Shown in pieces: positions 7,769-15,933 of a DNA stretch of 64,000 nt (position 1 is its first letter; every line of letters starts with the position of its first letter). Below the pieces are notes generated by a model. The model saw only the letters and a program-made list of their open reading frames with translations, was not told where the DNA came from and did not search any database. Position numbers and translations under genes: made by a program. Source of the DNA: CAKAHY01 sp963522175 (GTDB lineage: Bacteria > Bacillota > Clostridia > Lachnospirales > Lachnospiraceae); assembly GCA_963522175.1 (NCBI GenBank), contig CAUQXC010000002.1, positions 186,001-250,000 of the forward strand, read 5' to 3'.

Positions 7769-8110
7769 TTAGGTCCATGTTTTCCATACATCGGGCATAT
7801 AACCCAGTGTGGACTGTTTTCCGTTTCTGACTATCGGTGTCTTAATCAAATGTTGGTTTTCCAAAAGCTTGTCAAGCTTGTCTTCCTTAACCGTATATTT
7901 TATGAGCGCAAGGCAGTCCTTATCCTTTGTCTCCTCATCTATCATCCCCTCAAGCCCTCCGTTTATAGCTGCCACGGAATTAAACTCGCCCTTACTCATA
8001 CCTTTTTCTTTCATATCTATAAACTGATACTTGATTCCTCTTTCTTTAAAAAAACGTTCCGCTTTCTTCGTATCGTTACATTTTTTTGTTCCGAAAATCT
8101 GAATATTCAT
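7769..8110 (-). CDS. ArsC/Spx-family (arsenate-reductase-like) protein
   Basis: A ~113-residue thioredoxin-fold protein of the ArsC/Spx/YffB group: MNIQIFGTKKCNDTKKAERF at the N-terminus with one Cys in a CxxT/K site, RGIKYQFIDMKEKGMSKGE, and LIKTPIVRNGKQSTLGYMPDVW with the cis-Pro region. Only the N-terminal Cys of a CxxC is present, so a reductase or adaptor role is open. The start at 8110 is chosen over ATG 8125 because AAGGA lies seven bases before it. It is 17 bases downstream of a glutaredoxin-like gene. Confidence 0.82.
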   Translation of the reverse strand: MNIQIFGTKKCNDTKKAERFFKERGIKYQFIDMKEKGMSKGEFNSVAAINGGLEGMIDEETKDKDCLALIKYTVKEDKLDKLLENQHLIKTPIVRNGKQSTLGYMPDVWKTWT

Positions 8111-8127
8111 AGTCACATCCTTCATTC

Positions 8128-8382
8128 TTATTTAGAACTCAAGCCTACAGCTTCGGGGCTTAGACTTACTTTTCCCTCTTCCGTAACAAAGCAGGGTATA
8201 CCTATATAGCCCTTTGCCTTGGCTTCATCAAAAACGGAATCTTTGTCTCTGATCTTTAAAAACTCTTTAAGATAAGCTACATGCTTTCCTATGTCTATAA
8301 ATTCAAAATTCTCATTGTTTTTTATCTGTTCAAACAGAACCGTACAATCCGGACAGGTGTCCATGCCGTAAATTTTAATCAT
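8128..8382 (-). CDS. Glutaredoxin-like protein
   Basis: An 84-residue glutaredoxin or thioredoxin-fold protein with active site TCPDC at residues ~9-13, a short helix-strand core, and GYIGIPCFVTEEGKV with the cis-Pro region and an additional Cys. The AAAGGAG ribosome site is clear. It is short but of normal size for glutaredoxins of anaerobes. It lies directly upstream of the ArsC/Spx-like gene, so the two probably work as a thiol redox pair in the cytoplasm. Confidence 0.82.
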   Translation of the reverse strand: MIKIYGMDTCPDCTVLFEQIKNNENFEFIDIGKHVAYLKEFLKIRDKDSVFDEAKAKGYIGIPCFVTEEGKVSLSPEAVGLSSK

Positions 8383-8397
8383 CTCGCTCTCCTTTGC

Positions 8398-8724
8398 TTA
8401 TACTAAGATTTTATTTTTGGTTTCCTTATAAAAAGTGTAGGCTGATTCTGCAAGCTTTTCACCCTCTTTTTCATAAAAAAGGGTATCTATAATATCCAAT
8501 TCTTTTTTATCTTCTTCACTAAGATATTTTGCAATATCCCAATAAGACGTAATTCTGCTGTCCGTTTCGAATTTTTGAAAAACATTGAAATAGGTTTGTT
8601 TAGCCAATCGAAGTAATTCCGTATTCCCTATGCGTTCTATTCCCCTAATTGCATATGAATACCCCGCAAAGCCTCCGTTACAAAAAAACTGAAAAAAGAC
8701 AGCTTGTATATTGTATTTTTTCAA
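8398..8724 (-). CDS. DMP19/DUF4375-like protein, N-terminus short
   Basis: A 108-residue ORF containing AVFFQFFCNGGFAGYSYAI, which resembles the NGGF core of DMP19/DUF4375-type proteins, followed by helices (GIERIGNTELLRLAKQTY). The family normally has an extra N-terminal helix that is absent here, and the only start is TTG at 8724, inside a TTGA overlap with the upstream stop. It may use a weak coupled start or be a degraded remnant. I assign no function. It sits between the ClbS/DfsB-like gene and a glutaredoxin-like gene. Confidence 0.5.
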   Translation of the reverse strand: MKKYNIQAVFFQFFCNGGFAGYSYAIRGIERIGNTELLRLAKQTYFNVFQKFETDSRITSYWDIAKYLSEEDKKELDIIDTLFYEKEGEKLAESAYTFYKETKNKILV

Positions 8725-9275
8725 TCCCGGGCAAACCTCGGACGCATCTTATTCTTGTGTGCTTTTAATTTCTTTATCGCCCAATCATAATGGCTTGAAG
8801 AGGCACTTACAAAATAAGAGCCCAATGTGCTGCCGCCTGTCCACTTATACACGCCTTTAGAAAAAAGCTCTTCATCACCGAAGGCTTCTATCAGCTGCAT
8901 AACTTCTTTATGAGATTTATCCAGCATATTCAAAGCATCTTTTCTTGACGTTTTTTGATGTCTTTTCTTAATTTCAAAATTCATATTACCGTAAGTTCTC
9001 CAATTATACGGCTCCGGCAAAAAGCTCTTTTCTATATCGGCAGTGTTTGCTTTAACCCAATCCAACAAAAGAATATGCCACTCATACAGGTGCACCGCTA
9101 CATCTCTTAAATTTTTATCTCTTTTCCAATGTGCCTCTTTTTTCTTTTCGTCATCCGAAAAATCAAAATTTGTATCCAACTTCTTATCTATAAGCTCACA
9201 CATAAGCTGTTTCAGCTTAGCATAGTTTTCATTTGCGAGCTTTATCAGGTCCGCTTTTGTACCGGGTCTTGCCAT
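8721..9275 (-). CDS. ClbS/DfsB-family four-helix-bundle protein
   Basis: A 184-residue protein matching the ClbS/DfsB family: ARPGTKADLIKLANENY at the N-terminus, KNLRDVAVHLYEWHILLLDWV in the centre, and a C-terminal TLGSYFVSASSSHYDWAIKKL segment. Known relatives include ClbS, a colibactin-resistance cyclopropane hydrolase, and DinB-fold proteins of unknown role. AGGAGGAG precedes ATG 9275. A TATAAT lies at 9305-9310 just upstream, so this gene may start its own transcript in addition to readthrough from the WYL regulator. Confidence 0.85.
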   Translation of the reverse strand: MARPGTKADLIKLANENYAKLKQLMCELIDKKLDTNFDFSDDEKKKEAHWKRDKNLRDVAVHLYEWHILLLDWVKANTADIEKSFLPEPYNWRTYGNMNFEIKKRHQKTSRKDALNMLDKSHKEVMQLIEAFGDEELFSKGVYKWTGGSTLGSYFVSASSSHYDWAIKKLKAHKNKMRPRFARD

Positions 9276-9304
9276 ACTCTCCTCCTTATTTTTTGATTGT
9301 TTCT

Positions 9305-9337
9305 ATTATACATAAAGAAACTTGACACCTTTTGTCA
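9305..9337 (-). promoter_or_regulatory. Promoter with palindromic operator-like site before the ClbS-like gene
   Basis: TATAAT (9305-9310) lies ~30 bases before the ClbS-like ATG. Its -35 region has poor consensus but is covered by TGACA-N5-TGTCA (9323-9337), a perfect 5-bp-arm palindrome overlapping the stop of the WYL regulator gene. The arrangement suits a regulator-dependent promoter, and the adjacent YafY-type protein is the natural candidate (inference). Confidence 0.4.
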
Positions 9338-10234
9338 TATTTTATACTTATCGAGCATTTTTTCTATTTTATCCTTAATCTGCATCCTCATTTCTTCAGG
9401 TTTTACAAGCTCTGCTTTATCACCGAAGGAAAAAATATAGCTGTATAAATTATAATCGGCAGGGAGTTCTATGCTTGTATGTAAATTTCCTTCTTTATCT
9501 GCGATGATTTCCTCCGATATTTCATCGTATACTCTAAAAGCCGCACTTTTATCAAACTTCAATTCAATTCTTATCGTATCCTTATGAATCGTCTCTTTTT
9601 TTAATACCAAATCTTCAAAATTATCCTCATATTTTTCAACTAAGACAATAAACTCCTTTATTCGTGACAACTTAAAGTATCTGAACTCATTTCTTCTCAA
9701 GCAAAAGGCGTATAGGTACCAATCTCCATTTTTAAATAAAAGCCTTACAGGCTTTACCTTCCGCTTGGTTTTTTCTCCCGTACTGCCAAAATATGTAAAG
9801 GCAGTCATATTTTTTGTAAGAATAGCGGATTTAATTTCATTAAAAAGCTTTTCATAAAATTTGTCATTCTTCCAACTGTTAAAATCAATTTCTATCCAGT
9901 TTGTATTTTTAATCTTAAAAAGTGCGGACAGCTTTGTTAAAAGCTCACCTTGATACAAGGTATTCGTTTCATTCATTCCCGAAAGAGCCGCAATGATTTG
10001 TTCTTTTTCACTCTCGCTGAGGAAAGATTTATTTAAAACAAAATCCTCGTCAAGCCGTATTCCTCCGCCTTTTCCCTGCTCCGTATATATAGGAATTCCG
10101 GCAACGCTTATAGAGTCTATATCTCTGTAAATTGTTCTTACCGAAACCTCAAATTTATCGGCAAGCTCGCCTGCCGTGGCTTTGCCTTTTTCCAATATGT
10201 AATACAATATTCTAAATAACCTGCCGTCCTTCAT
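9335..10234 (-). CDS. YafY-type HTH plus WYL transcriptional regulator
   Basis: A ~299-residue DeoR/YafY-like regulator. Residues ~1-60 form an HTH (GRLFRILYYILEKGK, then TAGELADKFEVSVRTIYRDI) and wing (PIYTEQGKGGGIRLD). The C-terminal half has a WYL domain (KNMTAFTYFGSTGEK, PVRLLFKNGDWYLYAFCL) and a WCX tail. I start at ATG 10234 rather than TTG 10285, because the HTH begins there and GGAG lies 11 bases upstream. It is 59 bases before the ClbS/DfsB-like gene and is its likely regulator. Confidence 0.85.
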   Translation of the reverse strand: MKDGRLFRILYYILEKGKATAGELADKFEVSVRTIYRDIDSISVAGIPIYTEQGKGGGIRLDEDFVLNKSFLSESEKEQIIAALSGMNETNTLYQGELLTKLSALFKIKNTNWIEIDFNSWKNDKFYEKLFNEIKSAILTKNMTAFTYFGSTGEKTKRKVKPVRLLFKNGDWYLYAFCLRRNEFRYFKLSRIKEFIVLVEKYEDNFEDLVLKKETIHKDTIRIELKFDKSAAFRVYDEISEEIIADKEGNLHTSIELPADYNLYSYIFSFGDKAELVKPEEMRMQIKDKIEKMLDKYKI

Positions 10235-10397
10235 ATGAACGAATTCTCCTGTCCCTATTTCAACTACTTCTTCACAAATATACAAATCTTATCTGCATCT
10301 TTTATAAATGCACCGATGAAACACACATAAAGCTCATAAAGTATCTCAAAAATCATTTTAATTATATCATATAAAATAGCGACAACACAACTTAAAG

Positions 10398-10445
10398 CCC
10401 CGGTCCTGCAAAACCGTAACTTAAGATATTTGCAAACCACCGGGG
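10398..10445. repeat. Inverted repeat downstream of the LD-carboxypeptidase gene
   Basis: CCCCGGT (10398-10404) pairs with ACCGGGG (10439-10445), and TGCAAA/TTTGCA inside can add pairs. It lies just past the stop of the S66 peptidase gene and could end its transcript, but no T-run follows on the minus strand. It is therefore listed as a dyad of uncertain function. Confidence 0.4.
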
Positions 10446-10475
10446 ACTATTATTTCAATTATTCTTTTTAATGAT

Positions 10476-11504
10476 TTATTCAAATCCGATAATCTGCCTG
10501 TTCGTATCAACCTTTGCATGTATACCGAAAGGAATAACGGCTCTCGGTGCGGCATGCCCCACATTGATATTGCATAATATAGGCAGGTTCTTATTGCCTA
10601 TTTCTTCGAGAAGGATTTGTTTATATTCATCATAATACTGATTATTCTGCGGTTTTCCGACAAGCATGCCCGAGATAACATCGAAAATTCCGTATTCCGC
10701 AAAGCTTCGTATCATCCTTCGAAACAGTTCGGGAGCAGGTCTTTCTTCACTCGTTTCAATTAACAATATCTTGCCTTCCCATTCCTTCAAGCTCGGAAAT
10801 AAGTTATACTTTTGCCACACAGAAACCGAATCCTCAAACCTTGAATTATCAAAAAAGTAAAACATAGATTCCAAACAACCGCCGAGTATCTCACCTTCAA
10901 AGCTTGAGCTTCCTCTTATAAGTTCAAAGCCTTTGTCAGGATGACTTTTTACAGGGGTACCTACTGCACTTTCACTGAAATCTTCTCTTTCTTCGTACCA
11001 AAACTCGGAAGGTGTAATTTCTTTAATCTTTCCGGTAAAAATAAGTTCCTCGAAATATTTCTTCGTATAAGGCAACATCCCAGTTGAAAGCTCGCATATA
11101 TCGGGAAGAAAAGCCTGTCCGTAAAATGTCCTGATTCCAAGCTTGTGGAGCATAAAATGGTTTGCCGTCGTGTCTGAAAAACCTAGAAATATTTTTTGCT
11201 TAACAACATTTTTAAGCTCATCATTATCAAATAAATAGGGCAACAATCTGTATGTATCTTCTCCGCCGATAGCGCACAGTATCATATCCACGGAATCATC
11301 CGCAAATGCGGACAGCAAATCATCTGCTCTTGCTTTGGGATTTTCCTTTAAAAACTCTATACCTTTAAGAGCATTGTCAAAAAACTTAAGCTCTATACCG
11401 TATTCTTTTATACGTTCCGTTCCTATTTTAAGCTCATGAGCGACAAAGTCCTCACCTAAGACTCCGCTTGATAAACTCACTATACCTATTTTTTTTACCT
11501 TCAC
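10476..11504 (-). CDS. S66-family LD-carboxypeptidase / MccF-like peptidase
   Basis: A 342-residue serine peptidase of family S66, which includes LD-carboxypeptidases of peptidoglycan recycling and MccF-type immunity peptidases. The N-terminal domain has KIGIVSLSSGVLGE. IGGEDTYRLLPYL, then IFLGFSDTTANHFMLHKLG carries the nucleophile Ser in GFSD. The C-terminus has the Glu/His side (ILLIETSEERP and NVGHAAPRAVIPFGIHAKVD). The ILCAIGGEDTYRLL form with extra length favours the MccF-like subgroup (inference). The start is GTG at 11504 with AAGGAGA seven bases upstream. It follows the APC permease by 17 bases and may share its transcript. Confidence 0.85.
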   Translation of the reverse strand: MKVKKIGIVSLSSGVLGEDFVAHELKIGTERIKEYGIELKFFDNALKGIEFLKENPKARADDLLSAFADDSVDMILCAIGGEDTYRLLPYLFDNDELKNVVKQKIFLGFSDTTANHFMLHKLGIRTFYGQAFLPDICELSTGMLPYTKKYFEELIFTGKIKEITPSEFWYEEREDFSESAVGTPVKSHPDKGFELIRGSSSFEGEILGGCLESMFYFFDNSRFEDSVSVWQKYNLFPSLKEWEGKILLIETSEERPAPELFRRMIRSFAEYGIFDVISGMLVGKPQNNQYYDEYKQILLEEIGNKNLPILCNINVGHAAPRAVIPFGIHAKVDTNRQIIGFE

Positions 11505-11521
11505 TTTATCTTCTCCTTGCC

Positions 11522-12985
11522 TTAGCTTTTTTTATTTTCCTTCTTCCATTTTCTTTGATAATAAGGTATATCCGCAAATAAGCTTTCATCGGAATATCCT
11601 TTCTTTTTCCATGAGCTTACAGAAACGAAATAGCATATAGCTCCAAGCGCACTCCATAATACGGCTATTATAAGCTCTTCTTTTGAAAATCCCGAAGGAA
11701 GCCCCGGTATATAAAGTATCAACATAAAGCCCGTCAAAATAACCGCCATAGTTCCCACAAACCTCGGAAATCTTACCTTATAAGGTCTTTCCATTTCCGG
11801 CTCGTTTTTTCTGAGAAGCACAAAAGAAAGTGCTATAAAAAAGTATGCCAGCACGGCGCCGAAGCTTCCTACATCGGTAAGCCATGTAAGCATTTGTTGT
11901 CCGAAAAACGGTGCAATCATTGAAAGCACACCCACAAATATTATGGAAATATAAGGCGTCTTATATTTAGGATGTAATTTTGAAAAAACTTCCGGAATAA
12001 GCTTTATCTCGGATAAGGCGAAAATAGCTCTGCTTCCGCCTATGAAGAAAGAGTTCCAGCTGCTTAATATGCCCGCCACTCCGCCTATTATAACAATATC
12101 CGCTGCAAACTTCTTATTATCGCAAAGCTTTTTCATTGCGTCTGCGGTTACAAGATTGGCTGAAAGCATTTCATCGGCATTCATAGCCAGAGATACCGCC
12201 AAAATTATCGCCACATACCAAATAGCCGCCATAGCTATTGAAAAAATCATTATTATACCTATCTTCTTAAGAGGTATATTAATTTCCTCAGCCGCCTGAG
12301 GTATTACGTCAAAGCCCAAAAACATAAAAGGCGTCATAACGGTAACGCTCAAAACCCCTTTATATCCGTCTTCAAAGAGGGGCTGCATATTGTTAGGATT
12401 ACCTTTTACAACCGATAAGGCTATAAGCGCAATACCTATTGCCGCAATTATATAAGTCAAGGCATTCTGTACCTTTGCCGCCGTACCCACTCCTCTTATA
12501 TTGATAAGAGTAATTATGAGTGCGGATACCGAACCTATGGCAACCCATGAAGCATACACATCAAATCCCGCTATAGTGTACATATATCCCTTCATTATAT
12601 TCGGGAATATATATTGTAACACCGACGGCAGAGCACAGGCTTCAAAAGCCGCCACTCCCACATAACTGAGTATTAACCCTCATGTGCATACAAAAGAACC
12701 GTTTTTACCCATAGCTCTCATGCTGAACTGTTGCTCGCCGCCTGTAAGAGGCATGGCACTTGTAAGCTCGGCACAGATCAGACCTTCAAATACTATCATC
12801 CCCGTAGCTATTAAAAAGGCTATCATAGCTCCCAAAGAACCCGCACTGTTAACCCATGAGCCTACAAGCACGACCCAGCCCCAACCTATCATCGCACCGA
12901 AAGCTATAGCAAAAATATCCTTTTCTTTTAAAATTTTGTCAAATCTCTTTTCATCAGCATTATTTTCTTGCATTTTCTTTTTCAT
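11522..12985 (-). pseudogene. APC-family amino-acid permease interrupted by in-frame TGA
   Basis: An APC-superfamily permease (amino-acid or polyamine/antiporter type) of ~487 codons with ~12 membrane helices. The first part begins FAIAFGAMIGWGWVVLVGSW, the conserved TM1 motif. The frame runs continuously from ATG 12985 (AAAGGA upstream) to 11522 except for TGA at 12680-12682. Relatives have a Trp there (CTWGLILSYV-like), so one TGG to TGA change explains it. The second part could restart at GTG 12661, but no functional permease would result without readthrough. No SECIS-like hairpin follows, and Trp is not a Sec position. Alternative: a sequencing error or strain polymorphism. Confidence 0.85.
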
Positions 12986-13141
12986 AGCATAATTCCTTTC
13001 TTTTATATTTTAAAATTACAAGTTTTCAAAATTATATCATAAATCCCCATTATAATCTACACTATTTACAAAAACTATTTGTTCTATTAGTCTTATTATA
13101 TACATTTTTCAGATAATATTGCCTATAAAATATTAATTCGC

Positions 13142-13170
13142 TTGACTAATTCTCTAATAAGTATTAATAT
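13142..13170 (+). promoter_or_regulatory. Predicted sigma-A promoter of the formate/nitrite channel gene
   Basis: TTGACT (13142-13147), a 17-base spacer and TAATAT (13165-13170). The start codon lies ~89 bases downstream with AAGGAGGGG before it. Confidence 0.5.
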
Positions 13171-13258
13171 CAAGATATATATCAAATGGATTTATAGTCA
13201 TTTTTTCTGTAAAATTTCATTTTTTATTCGAACTATTGTATTATTTTAAGGAGGGGTT

Positions 13259-14072
13259 ATGTTAACAAGTCAAGAAGTAGCCGAATATTATTCGGACCTA
13301 GGAAAAAAAGAAAGCGAATTACCCAATAAGTAAAATCATATTGCTTGCTATAATGGGCGGAATTATGATAGCTTTAGCTTCAGCAGGCTCCAACACCGTG
13401 AGCGCTACCACGGAGAGCCCGTCTCTTGCAAAATTTCTTTCGGGACTTATTTTCCCGGCAGGACTTGCAATGGTTGTTTTAACGGGAGCAGAATTATATT
13501 CAAGCAGCTGCCTTGTTATATTGAGCCGATACACCGGAAAAGTAGATTATTCTAAATTGCTTACATACTGGTTCTTCGTATTCATAGGCAATATAGTAGG
13601 TTCTTTCATCATTGCCTTACTTATATATTCATCCGGTCAATTATCATTTTTTGATAATCAGGTGGCTCTTATAACTATAAAAACCGGAATCAAAAAGGTG
13701 TCTCACGGCTTTACCGGAAATGTTTCTTTAGGTATTCTCTGTAATATACTTGTATGCCTTTCTACTCTAATGGCGACAGCGGGCAAGAGCGCTTGTGATA
13801 AAATCGCAGGACTGTTCTTTCCTATTATGCTCTTTATCCTTTGCGGATTTGAACACTGTGTAGCTAATATGTACTATGTACCTGCGGCTATTTTGGCACT
13901 GCAAAATCCGGTTTACAGAGATTTAGCGTTAGAGCACGGTATGCATATAGAAAATTTGAGTGTAGCGTCATTTTTCTTAAATAACCTGCTCCCTGTAACC
14001 TTAGGAAATATGATAGGCGGAGCTTTAATGATTTCCGGAGTGTATTATTTCCTGTATTTGAGAAAACATTAA
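13259..14072 (+). pseudogene. FocA/FNT formate-nitrite channel with N-terminal +1 frameshift
   Basis: A formate/nitrite transporter family protein, normally a pentameric channel of ~270 residues. The ATG at 13259 follows AAGGAGGGG and encodes MLTSQEVAEYYSDLGKK, the typical FNT N-terminus. The frame then reads ESELPNK and stops at 13331. The family continuation KANYPISKII is found one frame over and runs intact to 14072, including ATTESPSLAKFLSGLIFPAGL and FEHCVANMYYVP. The switch falls in GG-A7-G (13303-13309), where six As would restore one frame. It may be a real lesion, slippage-tolerated expression, or a homopolymer error. An internal TTG at 13341 would lack the N-terminal helix. Confidence 0.85.
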
Positions 14073-14094
14073 ATTTTTTTATAATAATGCATAA

Positions 14095-14125
14095 TAAAAC
14101 AACCCCTCATAAAGGGGCTGTTTTA
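14095..14125. terminator. Bidirectional terminator
   Basis: TAAAACA..CCCCT pairs with AGGGG..TGTTTTA around a CATA loop between the convergent FNT and hydrogenase genes. T-rich tails follow on both strands. Confidence 0.75.
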
Positions 14126-14148
14126 TTTGTATCATATCTTTATTATTA

Positions 14149-15933
14149 CTATCTTACCTTTGCAGGCAATACATATCCGTTCCTGTTCTTTCTAGGTGCC
14201 TTAGGCATATCCCATGCAAAATGATCCGTATGCAGGAGATGATGTGCCTTATGGCTGTTAGGCGACTCAAAATAGTTTTCATAAATAGCCTTAATATCAG
14301 GGTTTTCATGTGAATGTCTGATATTAAGTCCTTTATCTATGAAGTAAAGGTTCTTTCCTCTCTCGAACGCCAACTCGTCACCGTCATGTATAGGCTGTCC
14401 GCCGCCTCCTACACAACCTCCCGGGCAAGCCATTATTTCAACGAAATCATAATGTTTTTCACCCTTTTCAACACTTTCAATAAGCTTTCTGGCATTTCCA
14501 AGACCGTTGGCAACACCTATTCGCAAATTAATTCCGTTAAGCTCGAAATTAGCTTCCACTATGCCGGTATCCTGAGAACTTGCTCTTACCACATCAAAAG
14601 CATCCGCCGGGCAGTTAACTCCCATTATCGCATAGTATGCCGTTCTGAGGGCAGCCTCCATAACTCCTCCGGTAGCACCGAAAATAACACCGGCTCCCGA
14701 ATAATCATGGAAGAGCTGATCCGACTCTATCCCATTTAAGTTTTCTATCTTTATGTGAGAAGCCCTTATCATTCTGACAAGCTCTCTTGTAGTTATTGAA
14801 ATATCCGTGTCATGTCCGGCATACTCGCCATGGAACAACTCCATATTGCTTTCACCTTTTTTAGCTAGGCAAGGCATAATAGCAACGGAAACTATGTCCT
14901 CCGGATTTTTTCCTATGCTCTCGGCAAAATATGACTTCATAACGGCACCGAACATCTGCATAGGTGACTTTGCACTTGAAAGCTGCTTTACGAGATGAGG
15001 ATACTGGCTCTTTATGAATCTTACCCAACCCGGACAACAGGAAGTAAACATAGGTCTTTCTTTGAGTTCTCCCGCTTTAAAACGCTCGATGAACTCATAA
15101 GCCTCTTCCATTATGGTTAAGTCTGCCGAAAATGAGGTATCGAAAACATAATCCGCACCCATTTTTTTAAGGGCTTCAAATATCTTATTTACCGTGGCAT
15201 TTTCTCTGTTTAATCCGCTGTCTTCAGCCCATGCGGCTCTTACAGCCGGAGCAACCTGTACGACAACGGTCTTTTTAGGATCCGCTACCGCTTTCCAGAA
15301 TTCATGCGTATCATCTCTTTCAACCAAGGCTCCTACAGGACAGTGGGTTATACATTGACCGCACAATGAACAGTCCGCATCCGCTATGGTTCTTGAACCC
15401 GAAACATTTACCGTACTCCTTGCACCGGTTCCTTCAAGCTCCCATATATTAAGGCTTTGCATCTTATCACAAACCTGTATGCAACGCATACACTTTATAC
15501 ACTTTGTAGAGTTTCTGATAAGAGGGAAGCTCCTGTCCCACGCCTGTCTTTCAAGCACTTCACCATACAAAGTGTCTCTGATATTAAGATCGTTCGACAA
15601 GGTCTGAAGTGAGCAGTTGCCTGAGCGAACGCAAGTTGCACACTTACAGTCATGCTGTGATAATATCATCTGAACGGTTCTGTATCTGTCAAGTCTTACC
15701 TTAGGAGTGTCCGTGTATATAACCATGCCTTCTTCAACATTGTTGTTACAGGAAGTTACAAGTCTGTCTATGCCTTCAACTTCTACAACACACACTCTGC
15801 AGGCAGCTATTTCATTAAGTCCCTTAAGGAAACAAAGCTTAGGTATGTTTATGCCGGCATTTTTTGCCGCTTCCATAATACTTGTTCCCTCCGCAACACT
15901 CATTTGTACACCATCGATAGTTAAATTTACCAT
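14149..15933 (-). CDS. [FeFe] hydrogenase, group A catalytic subunit
   Basis: A 594-residue monomer-type catalytic subunit. Domain order: N-terminal [2Fe-2S] domain (C34, CRVC at 45-48, C62), a His/Cys-ligated [4Fe-4S] motif (HDCKCATCVRSGNC), two ferredoxin clusters (CIKCMRCIQVC and CSLCGQCITHCPVG), then the H-cluster domain with L1 TSCCPGW, L2 PCLAKKGE and L3 ending CPGGCVGGGGQP. All expected H-cluster Cys ligands are present. It catalyses 2H+ + 2e- to H2 in fermentation. Its ATG overlaps the upstream flavoprotein stop by seven bases, so the two are translationally coupled. Maturases HydEFG are not in the window. Confidence 0.95.
   Translation of the reverse strand: MVNLTIDGVQMSVAEGTSIMEAAKNAGINIPKLCFLKGLNEIAACRVCVVEVEGIDRLVTSCNNNVEEGMVIYTDTPKVRLDRYRTVQMILSQHDCKCATCVRSGNCSLQTLSNDLNIRDTLYGEVLERQAWDRSFPLIRNSTKCIKCMRCIQVCDKMQSLNIWELEGTGARSTVNVSGSRTIADADCSLCGQCITHCPVGALVERDDTHEFWKAVADPKKTVVVQVAPAVRAAWAEDSGLNRENATVNKIFEALKKMGADYVFDTSFSADLTIMEEAYEFIERFKAGELKERPMFTSCCPGWVRFIKSQYPHLVKQLSSAKSPMQMFGAVMKSYFAESIGKNPEDIVSVAIMPCLAKKGESNMELFHGEYAGHDTDISITTRELVRMIRASHIKIENLNGIESDQLFHDYSGAGVIFGATGGVMEAALRTAYYAIMGVNCPADAFDVVRASSQDTGIVEANFELNGINLRIGVANGLGNARKLIESVEKGEKHYDFVEIMACPGGCVGGGGQPIHDGDELAFERGKNLYFIDKGLNIRHSHENPDIKAIYENYFESPNSHKAHHLLHTDHFAWDMPKAPRKNRNGYVLPAKVR

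Noticed and set aside
7769..8382. Sec in the ArsC/Spx-like or glutaredoxin-like proteins
   Set aside because: Both have normal Cys codons at their active sites and complete frames.
10398..10445. Inverted repeat as a riboswitch or phage attachment site
   Set aside because: A short dyad beyond a stop codon, with no integrase, no direct repeat and no aptamer consensus. A leader or terminator is simpler.
12680..12682. The in-frame TGA in the APC permease as a second selenocysteine codon
   Set aside because: The family residue there is Trp, not Cys, and no SECIS-like hairpin follows, so nonsense or sequence error is simpler.
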